A program made the translations under genes and the position numbers. A stretch of DNA of 28,354 nt from Lojkania enalia (lineage: Eukaryota; Ascomycota; Dothideomycetes; Pleosporales). The DNA lies in the NCBI GenBank assembly GCA_010094045.1, contig ML986912.1, positions 1 through 28,354 of the forward strand, read 5' to 3'. Under the pieces are notes generated by a model. It was not told where the DNA came from. It did no database searches and worked only from the letters and a program-made list of their open reading frames with translations. The first letter of the stretch is position 1. Every line of letters starts with the position of its first letter. Positions 10,736 to 20,640 of the stretch are shown piece after piece.

Positions 10736-11096
10736 TTTTTCTAGAACTTATAACTTTTAGGTTATTATAACTTAACTTTATAATATAATAGATATCTTTA
10801 GATAGTTCCTATTCTTTTAATATTAGATAGTTATTATATTACTAATTTATATACTACTAGTATATATAATAACCGCTATTATAGTTATATATATTTTAGA
10901 GCCTTATTTATATTAGATTAGTTAAAGGTAGTAACTTTAGTAAAGAGAGAATATTAAGATTATTAGTTCTTTAAATATAATAAGTATATTTAAAAGTCTA
11001 ATAAAGTAATAAAATAAGTTTATAAAAATAACTATATAGAATTTAATCTATTAAAAAGATCTTTTATCTTATATAGTTAAGTTTAAGACTGTTAAG

Positions 11097-11140
11097 TCTA
11101 GTTTATTAGGTTTATTAGGTCTATTAGGTTTATTCTACTA
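11097..11140. repeat. 9-bp tandem repeat
   Basis: TTTATTAGG is repeated about four times with single C/T variants. On the minus strand it would encode a short Asn/Pro/Lys-rich repeat. The unit length is a multiple of three, which is compatible with a coding origin, but no frame is open. Confidence 0.6.
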
Positions 11141-11539
11141 TATCTAATACTTCTACTATTATTATATATATAAGTTATGTTATATCTTATTATCTAGCTA
11201 ATTATCTCCCTAGTTTCTATAGTCCTACTACTTACTATCTAATAATTAGTTTTTAATATACTTCTATCTATTATTATCTTATTAGTTCTTATCTAAATTA
11301 ACCTATATAGTAGCTAATATTAGATTAAGTCCTAATTATAGAAGTAATACCTCTTAATATTCTATATTTATAATATTTATCTTATATTATCTATTCTATT
11401 ACTTATTAACGCTTTTTTTATATTAGTTATATTTAACTAACTTAATATTATTATAGATTATCTACTTTCTATTAAAATAGCTATTTATTAATTCTTACTA
11501 ATATCTAGACTAGTAAATACAGTATATAATATTTTATCT

Positions 11540-11690
11540 AGATTAAAATTAGATTTAGAATTTTTAATATTAAAGTTAAAATTAAAGTAGAATTTTTAAT
11601 ATTAAAATATAAGTTAAATAGAAATTTTTAGTATTAAGATTAAAATTAGAGTAGGGTTCTTAGTACTAGAGTATAAAGTTAAAATAGAAG
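11540..11690. repeat. Diverged tandem repeat, roughly 35-45 bp units
   Basis: Three to four imperfect units share GAATTTTTAATATTAAA or its G/C-richer variant GGGTTCTTAGTACTAGA. Differences are mostly transitions. It may belong to the Gypsy LTR or leader. Confidence 0.5.
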
Positions 11691-11736
11691 TATTTTATAA
11701 AGTTCTTCTATAATTATAAGAAATAATTATATATTA

Positions 11737-13608
11737 ACGTATAGCACAAGTAAGCTGATTATCTAAGCGAGCTGATTATAATGCTAAGACTACACTAAAA
11801 TCGCGACTACTTTTCGTAAAATATTATACTTTCTTATATTCTATCGTACTATATAGTATAGTAGCCTATTCTTCTATATCTATAGTATTATTTTTACACG
11901 TCCGCGAGTTATACCCAGTCTTACTATACTACCTACAGTGCTTTTAAGTTAGCTAGTCTCTATTAACACGCGTCTTCTTCCTACCCTTCTTCCTATTAGT
12001 ACGAGCGCTAAAATCTTTTAGAGCAGTTAATTAAGCGCCTTTTTCAATTGTTAAATTACCTTCCTTCTATATACACTTTCTTTTATACGATCGATATTAT
12101 ATAGCAGCTTTATTAGCTGCTTAAAGCTTAGTAACCTAAGTATATAATAGTACGTTTTTATGTATTATATATATAGCACCCTTTATAAACTGTTTAAACG
12201 CCTCTACTATTAAAATAGGTAAGCTATTTAAGTACTTTTAAACTCTTAATTGAACGTATGTAGATTAAGACCTAAATTCGATAGGATTACTTAGTATTTT
12301 TAACTCCTAAGGGGTATCTTTAACTATAAGAGGTGTTAGTATATACAGTCGAACTTTAAGCTTTAATAGTACTATATCTAGGTTAAATAGAACTAGGCTA
12401 GCGCCTTAAAAGCTATTTAAGATATTACTCTTCGTAATTGCTGCGTTAAAAGCTGCTTTAAAGTAGGGTAAGAACTTAATTTTTATAATGTAGTTAATAT
12501 AACCGCATATTAGCTGCTTAACTTAGCGCCCGTACGTAGTCTTTAAAGGTAAGAAATAATCTATATCTAGTAACTGCAGTAGGTACAACGAATATAGAGG
12601 TATATAGAGAGTAATAATATTCTTTTCCTCGTAGAGCTGCCTAAATTTAAGCAAGTCGTAGCTTTTATAGCTATTAAGAATTAGTAATTAATACGTATTA
12701 ATAGTATAATCTTTTATATATATAATAAAGTGCTTTAACTACTTAATATTAATATTATTTATCGTCCAGCTGTTATTAGTAACCTGTATAGCCTAGGTTG
12801 GTAGAATATTATCTTCTTTATACTATATAGAGAGGTGGTAGGTGCTTATAAAGATAATAAAAGGTAGTATTACCTATCCTATCGCGTTAATACTCTAGAT
12901 AACTGTAGTCCACTCGTAATTGTTTAGCTAGAGCTGCTTTAGTCGATTCTATCTCTTAGAGCTAGTAACTACTACTTCTATCGATATTACACCTATTATA
13001 AAGCCTAATTTGTCGAAGTTGTATATATCTTTATTAATAATATTGTACTTAGCCTTTATATTCTATATAAGGTAGAACTAGCCTTCTATAACTTTAGGAT
13101 TCTTATATTTAGTTCTTAAATAGTCGTACTTTTAATTAAATTTAACCTTAAGCTTAGGCGTACGTTTAATAAAGTTCTCTACCTAGTTCTTTCTAACCTA
13201 GCTAGTAGAGTGTACAGCTAGCAGTAAATTAGCTATATTTTAAATAGCAGTAAGCTGCAGCAGAAATCCTCTTATATTTAGATCTAGTATATACTGAACA
13301 ATTACCTACTCCTTAGTCTTACTAAGCTTTATTAAATTAGGCCGGCAATCGCGTTATAGAGCTGTTCTTTACCTTTATATACTAAGTATATTTTAGGAGA
13401 TATTATAGATTAATGCAACGCGATATATAATTAGTATTATATCTTGTTAAAGAGTTTAAAGTATAAGCTATATTCTAGCTTCTTTCTAAATTAATTCTAC
13501 AGTTGTTAGTTATAGTATAATATTATAAAGTATAATTATCGCGATTTTAGTAGAGTTTTAGTATTATAATTAGCTCGCTTAGGTAATTAGCTCGCTTATA
13601 CTGTACGT
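11737..13608 (-). mobile_element. Fot1/pogo DNA transposon, family pogo-2, copy B
   Basis: This 1872-bp element begins and ends with ACGT and is flanked by TA (11735-11736, 13609-13610). Terminal inverted repeats of about 70 bp (11737-11806, 13539-13608) each contain two copies of AAGCGAGCTGATTA. It is in the same orientation as copy A and retains more CpA, CpG and catalytic residues, so it is the better-preserved copy. Only 13 bp separate it from pogo-1 copy 2. Confidence 0.9.
11866..13500 (-). pseudogene. pogo-2 transposase, copy B (HTH + DDE_1 + zinc knuckle)
   Basis: The minus-strand frame can be followed across the element. A CENP-B-type helix-turn-helix lies around 13320-13090. The DDE_1 domain has its first Asp intact at 13012-13014 (YNFDKLGF), the second turned to Asn at 12680-12682 (LITNS) and the third intact at 12565-12567 within LLQLLD. 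A C-terminal C-x-x-C-x3-G-H-N-x-R-x-C knuckle is seen near 11940-11895 with two residues turned to Tyr. It probably ended at the TAG at 11866-11868. There are many TAG/TAA stops and at least one lost catalytic Asp, so it is inactive. The start codon was not identified. Confidence 0.85.
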
Positions 13609-13621
13609 TATATATTTATTA
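13609..13621. other. 13-bp spacer between two pogo-type elements
   Basis: TATATATTTATTA holds the TA duplication of pogo-2 B (13609-13610) and that of pogo-1 copy 2 (13620-13621). It is the only host-layer sequence between the two insertions. Confidence 0.75.
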
Positions 13622-14218
13622 ACGTATTCTACTATTAAAGCAGCTAAACTATTAAAGCGGCTACTTTTTCTTAGCATAATAAATACTATATATAAAAAGT
13701 TAATTTACTTAATACTAATAAAAGATTCTATATATAATATACTTTTATCTAATTTAGAATTTTCCCTACTATTCTTTTAGTACGTATAAGCGTTATATCT
13801 AGTCTTACTATAGTTACTATAGTAGTATTAAGCTAGTTAAGCTCTTTCTTAAATATTAGTACTATAAGTCTTTTTAAAGGGTTAAGAGTTTATAGATATT
13901 TTAGTAGCTATATATAAAGATCCCTCGCTATATAATACTATACTATTATACTAAATATACTTTCTTTTATATATTTTATACTTAGTTACTTCTTTTAATT
14001 ACCTTTTAAGCTTAGAGTTATAAGTTTAAAAAAGCGTATTCTAATATAGTATTAACTTAGTACTTTTTATAAGCTGTAAGAATTCTTCTTATACCTCTTT
14101 TAATAATTATATAAAGGACTTTTATATAAGTATTAATTATAATCTAAATTTATATATATTACTTAGAGTTTTAAATTATTAAGAGTCTTCTTATAAAAGT
14201 AGTTCTAGTAGGGTATAT

Positions 14219-14223
14219 AATTA
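14219..14223. repeat. Left target-site duplication (AATTA) of the minisatellite LTR element
   Basis: It is identical to 15538-15542. The uninterrupted pogo-1 copy 1 (around 1366-1385, minus strand) shows the same site once only, which confirms the empty-site structure. Confidence 0.88.
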
Positions 14224-14342
14224 TGTTGGAGGGTACCTCTATAGTATTTGCCCTTGCATATAATCGTGTTAGTGCCTTAGCATGCTTATATATATATAGC
14301 TTCCTCTATAGCTTTAATATACCTTAAGCCCTCCGTTTAATA
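14224..14342 (+). repeat. Left LTR (119 bp) of the non-autonomous element
   Basis: It starts TGTTGGAGGG and ends TTTAATA. It contains GCATGC and a TATATATATATAG stretch that could act as a promoter. The right copy is at 15419-15537. Confidence 0.88.
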
Positions 14343-14354
14343 GGTTATAAGTCC
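14343..14354 (+). other. Primer-binding site of the non-autonomous element
   Basis: GGTTATAAGTCC begins directly after the LTR and resembles the Copia site at 2421 (GTTATAAGCCC). Both fit the complement of the initiator tRNA-Met anticodon arm with one TpG to TpA change, so this element is probably Copia-type. Confidence 0.62.
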
Positions 14355-14670
14355 TTACTCGCTTCTACGCGCGGTTTCCTCTATAACTTGTTATTATTAA
14401 TCTAATAGGTATAGTCCTAGTAGAGAAGCTTCCGCAGCTAGTATATTAGTCTAGTATCTATCGCGGCTATTATATAGTTGTAGTATCTTTATACGTAATA
14501 GCAGCTAGCTAAGAAACCTACCTAGCTTAAAGCCCGCAACCCGTCGATTAGTAGGTAGCCTAAAACAGTACCTAGTTAATATTAAGTTTAGCTTATGCTA
14601 CTACCCTTAGACGCGACACTTCTATCACGGTAAGTACTAGAGTTGTATACTCTATAAGAGATAGAAAGAA

Positions 14671-14686
14671 CCTCTTATATAAGAGG
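14671..14686. repeat. Perfect 16-bp palindrome in the leader
   Basis: CCTCTTATATAAGAGG is its own reverse complement and contains a TATA-like core. A near-palindrome, CCTCTATTTATAGAGG, follows at 14754-14769. The role is unknown; stem-loop or promoter are possibilities. Confidence 0.7.
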
Positions 14687-14803
14687 ATCCCTATATAATA
14701 CAGTAGAAGACAAGCCGGTAAAGTCTTATAAACCGACTATATCTAGAACGTTACCTCTATTTATAGAGGACGCCTTTAATATATAACTAACCCCAACAAC
14801 TAA

Positions 14804-15335
14804 ACCGAGCTAGAACTATTAAACTAGAGCTACTAAGCTAGAGCTATCAAGCTAAAGCTATTAAGCTAGAGCTATTAAGCTAGAGTTATTGAGCTAGAGT
14901 TACTAAGCTAGAGCTATTAAGCTAGAGCTATCAAGCTAGAGCTATTAAGCTAGAGTTACTAAGCTAGAGCCACCGAGCTAGAGCTATTAAGCTAGAGCTA
15001 TCAAGCTAGAGTTACCAAGCTAGAGCTACTAAGCTAGAGCCATCGAGCTAGAGCTATTAAGCTAAAGCTATCGAGCTAGAGCTATTAAGCTAGAGCCATT
15101 AAGCTAGAGCTATTAAGCCAGAGCTATCAAGCTAGAGCCATCGAGCTAGAGCTACCGAGCTAGAGCTATCAAGCTAGAGCCATTGAGCCAGAGTTATCAA
15201 GCTAGAGCTACCAAGCTAGAGCCATCGAGCTAGAGCTATTAAGCTAGAGCTATTAAGCTAGAGCTACTAAATTAAAGCCATCGAGTGAGAGCTATTAAGC
15301 TAGAGTTATTAACTAAGAGCTACTAAGCTGGAGTT
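14804..15335 (+). repeat. 14-bp minisatellite, about 38 units
   Basis: The unit is close to GCTAGAGCTAYYRA and nearly all variants are C/T or G/A, for example GCTAGAGCCATCGA and GCTAGAGTTATTGA. Each unit contains AGCT twice. Fourteen is not a multiple of three and the unit contains stops in the forward direction, so the array is not coding. Some units keep CCA and CCG where others have TTA and TCA, suggesting an original GC-richer repeat eroded by RIP or deamination. Confidence 0.92.
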
Positions 15336-15410
15336 ATAGAGTAAGAGATAGAATTTAGAGTAATAATAAGGAGAGATAGTATAGTAATTCCCTTTTACGT
15401 CCTTTAATCT

Positions 15411-15418
15411 AGGGGGTA
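15411..15418 (+). other. Polypurine tract of the non-autonomous element
   Basis: AGGGGGTA abuts the right LTR at 15419. The final TA is probably TG altered by RIP, matching the GGGGGGGTG tract of the Copia element. Confidence 0.6.
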
Positions 15419-15537
15419 TATTAGAGGGTACTTTTATAGTGTTTGCCCTCGTATATAATTATATTAGTACCTTAGCATGCTTATATATATATAGCTTCCT
15501 CTATAACTTTAATATACTTTAAGCCCTCTATCTAATA
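15419..15537 (+). repeat. Right LTR (119 bp) of the non-autonomous element
   Basis: It aligns end to end with 14224-14342 without gaps and is more AT-shifted. It is followed by the AATTA duplication at 15538-15542. Confidence 0.88.
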
Positions 15538-15542
15538 AATTA
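15538..15542. repeat. Right target-site duplication (AATTA) of the minisatellite LTR element
   Basis: It is an exact match to 14219-14223; pogo-1 sequence resumes at 15543. Confidence 0.88.
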
Positions 15543-16759
15543 TATATTAAAATAATCTAATATAACCTACGCGTTTAGAGAAACAATTCTTATTACTTTA
15601 AAGGCTTTTTAATAGTTCTTATACGTAAATACGTTAAAAAACGCGTTCTTAAAGGTTAGAAGAAAGCCTTTTTTATTAATATAGTAGACGTATCGGCGCG
15701 CTAAATTTTATATATACTATAAGTATTTCAGCTTTAATAGTAAGAAGTAAACTATATTAAGCAGCTAAAGTATATATAATAAATAAAAAGATATATAAAG
15801 TGTTAGAATCTTTTATATAAGGTAATAATTTTTAAATTCTTAGTTAAAGTAGCTTTTATAGTTGTTTAAAATAAGTAGTCTATATAATTCTATCTAATAT
15901 ATCTTTATATACTTATTAAAGTACTTTAACTACTTAAAACTAAATATATTATTTATCTAACTGTTCTTAGAAACTAAAATTTTCTAATTATATAATATAC
16001 CTACTTCTTTATAGATAATAAATAGTAGAGTTATATATATAGTAGTATAGATACTCTAGATAATTATAACCTACTTATAATTATCTAATTATATAAGAGT
16101 AGATCTTATATAATATTCTAAACCTATAATAACCTTTATAGTATTAATAATATTTATCTAAAAGCCTATTTTATTAAAGTTGTAGATATTATTATTATAT
16201 ATACTATATTTTACAATTATATCCTGTATAAGTTTAAACTATATATTAATAACCTTTAAATTCTCTTATTTTATTCTTTAGTAATCTTTTACTTAATTAA
16301 AGGCTATTTTAAGCTTATTTATACGCGCTATAAATTGTTTAGACTAATTCTTTTTTATAGATATTCTACTATATACGTCTAATAGTTTATCTACTATATC
16401 TACTACCTTATATAACTAGGGTGTAAATTCTTATAAATTAAGGTTAAAAATATATTATACAATTATTTATTTTTTAGTTAATATAAGCTTCTAGTAATTT
16501 AGTTATATATAAGGGCGAAACACAATTCTATAAAATTAAGTAGAAAGTTGTTAATATTATATATTAAAAGCTATAGTAGCGTATTATACGCTCTTAAACT
16601 AGCCTAATTTATATACTTATAAGGTAAGCTTAATTCTACCTTCTTATTAAATTAATAGAAGGTTATATTATAGATTTATTATAGTTCATACATAGTATTT
16701 ATAATACTAAGAAAAAGTAGCTGCTTTAATAGTTTAGCTACTTTAATAGTAGAATATAT

Positions 16760-17759
16760 TATATATTATATATTAAATATTTAATACTATAAATTATTAT
16801 AGTAGAAAACTAGTTTTATTTAAAATAGCCTTTTCTAAGTCTAAAACTATTTAGGTAGTTAGTTAAATTTCTCTAGTACTCTCTTTCCTATTATAGCTAG
16901 TAAGTAGTACTATTTTACTTAAGTATTTATTACCTTCGGCTTACCTACCCCTTAAACTACTTATCTACTACTTAGTTATATTATTCTATACTCTTCTAAT
17001 AGCTAATTATACTTATTTATAAGTTAGATAGGCTCTTATAATTCCGTTAAATTTAGATAAGAAGGATACTTTAAAGTAGGTTTTAAGCTCTAAGACGTAC
17101 TTTAAAAGAAGAAAGGGTATAGAATTATCCCCCTAGTACTAGAGATAAAATAGGCCCCCTAGTACTAGAGATAAAATAGGCCCTCTTACTATACGTAGTC
17201 TCCTCTTTACCCCCCTAAATATCTTATAATATTAGAGCTATCTCTTCTTATTAAAGTAGCTTATACTATACTTTTATACTATAAAGGTACTATTATACTA
17301 TTAGATTAAGCCTATTTAACTACTTCAGCTATTATTATAATACTATTATCTTCTTAATAATATTACTATTAATTTTAGAACTTTATACTATTTATTATTC
17401 TATTTCTGTAACAATACAAAGAAATCGTTCTACGAAAAGCTTTATCTTTTCGCTTATCTTATCCTACCCCTAGTTCTACCCTTTTTCCTATCCGTATATA
17501 GTTGTACACTCCCTTATAAGTAGTTTAGTAGTTTTTCTATATCCTTTTATATAAGGCCTATAGGTGTTAATAGAATTCTCAGGTCCCTAATCTCCTACGT
17601 ACTCCTATATACTTCTAAGTAGATTCGTACTATATTTAGACCTATTATCTTACCTATACTATTACAATTTCTTATAGTTTCTTATACTATTATAATACTA
17701 TAGAAGATTTCGCTAGAAGCCTTCTTTAAGTATACTAGTTAGAATATAGCTATAGAAAA
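16760..17759. other. AT-rich stretch without recognisable gene
   Basis: It lies between pogo-1 copy 2 and the DUF3435 pseudogene. I see no frame with recognisable motifs on either strand. It contains a perfect 26-bp tandem duplication at 17129-17180 and a short, less AT-shifted patch at about 17390-17490 that keeps CpA and CpG (ACAATACAAAGAAATCG). It may include the 5' region of the DUF3435 gene or remains of another element. Confidence 0.4.
17129..17180. repeat. Perfect 26-bp tandem duplication
   Basis: Two identical units begin CCCCCTAGTACTAGAG (17129-17154 and 17155-17180), followed by a partial third. Perfect identity inside a heavily mutated region implies duplication after RIP. The unit contains the palindrome CTAGTACTAG. 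Confidence 0.85.
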
Positions 17760-20640
17760 GAAGAAAGATATTATTAACAGAAAATAGGTTTTAAAAGAAC
17801 TTTAGCTAAAGATAAAGAAAAACTATAAGTATATATTAGTACTATAGAATTAGTAAGTTTATAATAGTATTTTTAAGCCTAATATACCTTACTAATATAA
17901 AATTTTAATACTAGATATAAGAAGTTAAATCTAAGAATAAGTCTAGATAATATTAAGATATCTAAGAGCTATATTATATCTATTATATTTAGAATTAAGG
18001 GTAGGTATAATAATAAAAAGCTAGGCTTATAAACTATAGTCTAGTACTATAAAGACTTTACTACTAGCTAGAGATAAGCTAGGATAGAGGAAGAATAGGA
18101 AAATAAGGAGAAGAATAGAGAGGTAAAGGTAATAAGCTCGATTGTTATACTATCTACCTTAAATATAAGTCTACTACAGCTAGTTATATAATATATAGTA
18201 TTAATACTAATTATATAGGATAGTTTATTAAGTATAAACTATATAATATTCTTAAACTATCTTATAGAAAGAGGTTGCAGTAATATAGCTTATAAATTTA
18301 TTTTCTTTACCTAAGAATATAATAGTAGAAGAACGATTAGTTTATACTTTTAAAGCTATAGTATAAAGTTGAGATATAGACTTTTACTATAGCTTATATT
18401 TTTAGTACTTTAAAAATTAGCAAATATATAGAATCTATATATTATTTTAAATCTAGTAGAAGCTTATATTTTTAGGTAAGTCTATCTTAAAGTAGCTTAT
18501 ATAAACTAATAGTAACGGGTTAAGATATAATCTTTACTATCTTTTATAATAAGTATAGTAATATAGAATTTACTATATAACTCTAATAAGATATAAAGTA
18601 TATAATATTTACTCTAGATAAGAAGTAAAACTAATCTTTATTATATATACGCCTAGCTTTAATTATAGAATAGACTAGAGTACGTATTATATAAAAGAGT
18701 TAAAACTCGCCCGCTATTTTATAATCTAATACTTATAATAGTTACTATATATATTATAAGAAATATATTTAGAGATTATAAGTTAATAAATAAGGTTCTA
18801 GTATTAGAACCTTTAGAAGACAAATAAATAATTTAACTCTACTAAAATCTAAACGTCTAGAATATACTATTTTTTAAGAGAAGTAATAGGAAGATAGAAA
18901 CTATAAGTATATTTAGCTAATATCTTTAAGAATAGGGTTTTAAAGCTAGTTATAATAAACCCCTAATAGTATATAATTTTAGAGTAAAGGGTTTAATCCT
19001 TACTAGTATATATACTATTCTATAGTACTTTATATATTTTACTTATACTATATATAGATAGAAATTATTTGTAGGATATAAAAATAAAATAGAATAGATA
19101 GTATAACCTAGCAGTATACTATAATTATTATATAGCTAATAATACTAGAGTAGATAGCTAGATAACTTTCTTCTAAAATAAAGACTATTATATAGATATT
19201 ATAGACCTTTTCTATTTCTTACTTATTACTTAGAACTTAGAGCTATAGTAATTATTACTAGTAGAGAAGTAGTATAAGCTTAAGTAAAATACTAAGTTTA
19301 AAGATATTAAAGTAAAATTTAAAAATCTTTCTTTAAATAATACTTTATTAAAAAATAAATATAAGGAGCTATAAGTCTAGAAATAAAAGCTAATTTTTAA
19401 AGCGCTTTATAAATATTAGAGAGAATAGCCTACTTAATTTATAAGTAAAGTTAACGTCTATATAAAAGAATATATAGGCTATTATAGAACTATATTCTAA
19501 TAAGCGTATAAACTTATACTAGTATATAATTATCTAGCGTCTAGTATATTTATTAAAGCTACTATATATAGTAATTTAGGTAAGACTATCTTTTAAAATC
19601 TAATTAAGTTCTATTTATAAGAAGAGGAAGTAGAATTCTAACCAGGTTTTAAGGTAGATAAATACTACTATCTAAAAATAGGCTTTACTTAAAAGATTAA
19701 TAGGTACGCTCTATCTATTATTTATAATATAATATCTAATTAGAGAATTTTTAATAGTTAACTAGCTACTATATAGTAGAAATATATTTATAGTTACTAT
19801 TAAAAGTAATTTAAGAAAAGTTATAAGTTTATAAAGTTTTACTTCTTCTATAGTAGATAGTTTATTAACTAAAAGGAATAGAACGCTTATTACTAAACCT
19901 ATTTAGATAAACCTAAAATAATCTCTATATAATATAACCTACTAATTTATAGAAGAATATTTACTACTCTAAAGTTCTATCCTAACTATTTAGGTAATAA
20001 GTTCCTACTCCCTAAAATATAAATACAGTAGTTCTCTAAGATAGCTAAATAGAAAGACTATATTTATAATTAGTATTCTAAAAATTCTAAATTACTAGTA
20101 TACCCTCTATATAAACTCTATTATAGAGAATTATTTATATTATTATAGAAGCTCTAGTTTTATTTTAAAGACGTCTATTATATTAATTTTAAGAGTACTC
20201 TTAAAAGGCTTAGATTAGTAGGTAAAAGGAAAGCTAGACTAGCTAAGTAGATATATATTAGTAGGAGGTAGCTATTAAAATAGAAGGAAGATCTAAAATA
20301 TAAATTTATTAATAAAAGTAATATATTTTAGAATTAAGAGAAAAGGTTAACATCCTATTCTACTCTATTTAAAGCCCCGTCTTCTACTACCTTAAGCTTC
20401 TTACTAATCTTAGAAATTATATTAGATTAAAACGAAAGTAAAGATAATATACTACTATTCTTATAGTATAGCGAATTAAAGAATAGTTTTAATAATAAAG
20501 ATATTTTTAGTAATAGAGCTAATAATTAGAAGTATATTAGTAAAATTAACTATCTAGAAAGTAATTAGCTATAAAATCTAATAGATAAATAGATAATACT
20601 ATATTTTCGGAAATTATAAATATTAAGATAAATAAGTAAA
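17760..20640 (+). pseudogene. FluG-type DUF3435 protein with C2H2-like region, RIP-mutated
   Basis: A long plus-strand frame broken by TAG/TAA resembles the fungal DUF3435 (PF11917) family often labelled FluG domain protein. Recognisable parts are DYKLINKVL near 18775, GFKASYNKPL near 18940 and YNFR at 18972-18983 followed by GLILT. A 'DLF..L' then 'NLEL' stretch lies near 19205, LASSIFIKA near 19540, and EEEVEF then PGFKVDKYY near 19625. Two Cys/His-finger-like stretches (about 19920-20190) have their Cys mostly turned to Tyr. The frame shifts once near 19.0 kb (frame 3 to 1), an indel or intron. DUF3435 proteins are related to tyrosine recombinases and include Starship captains; whether this one ever mobilised DNA is unknown. 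Recognition is from memory of the family. Confidence 0.68.

Larger units (their letters stand above)
10736..11736 (-). other. Probable 5' leader/LTR of the Gypsy element, unresolved
   Basis: About 1 kb of AT-rich sequence upstream (on the minus strand) of the Gypsy gag, where an LTR and leader are expected. A 9-bp unit TTTATTAGG is repeated about four times at 11097-11140. Diverged repeats of roughly 35-45 bp built around GAATTTTTAATATTAAA lie at 11540-11690. No second LTR is in the window, so the LTR borders cannot be set. No gene or RNA was recognised. Confidence 0.35.
14224..15537 (+). mobile_element. Non-autonomous LTR retroelement (TRIM-like) with minisatellite core
   Basis: A 1314-bp element with two 119-bp direct repeats (14224-14342, 15419-15537), perfect 5-bp duplications, a primer-binding site right after the left LTR and a purine run before the right LTR. 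It has no coding capacity. The left LTR starts TGTTGG, the right TATTAG; the LTRs differ at about 16 of 119 positions, all transitions by hand count. The interior is a unique AT-poorer leader (14343-14803), a 14-bp tandem array (14804-15335) and a short tail. It must use enzymes from another element. Short LTRs and size match TRIM elements, but the array is unusual. Confidence 0.85.
13705..16690 (-). pseudogene. pogo-1 transposase, copy 2, split by the LTR insertion and RIP-mutated
   Basis: This is the minus-strand equivalent of the copy 1 transposase, with the C-terminal part at about 13705-14218 and the N-terminal and catalytic parts at about 15543-16690. It is recognised by nucleotide similarity to 193-1887 read in reverse. 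The LTR element cuts it after the third catalytic motif. Stops are frequent. It is non-functional. Confidence 0.75.
13622..16759 (-). mobile_element. Fot1/pogo DNA transposon, family pogo-1, copy 2 (split)
   Basis: An inverted copy of 122-1970, interrupted at 14219-15542 by a non-autonomous LTR element. Without the insert and one copy of its duplication it is about 1819 bp. The left end keeps the unmutated ACGTATTC terminus; the right end reads GAATATAT at 16752-16759. TA flanks both ends (13620-13621, 16760-16761). Parts at 13622-14218 and 15543-16759 align with 1970-1380 and 1380-122 respectively. Confidence 0.87.

Noticed and set aside
14804..15335. CRISPR-like array
   Set aside because: Units are contiguous 14-mers with no spacers, inside an LTR element of a fungus; it is a minisatellite.
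14804..15335. Repeat-protein coding array
   Set aside because: The 14-bp unit is not a multiple of three and carries TAG/TAA in the forward frames.
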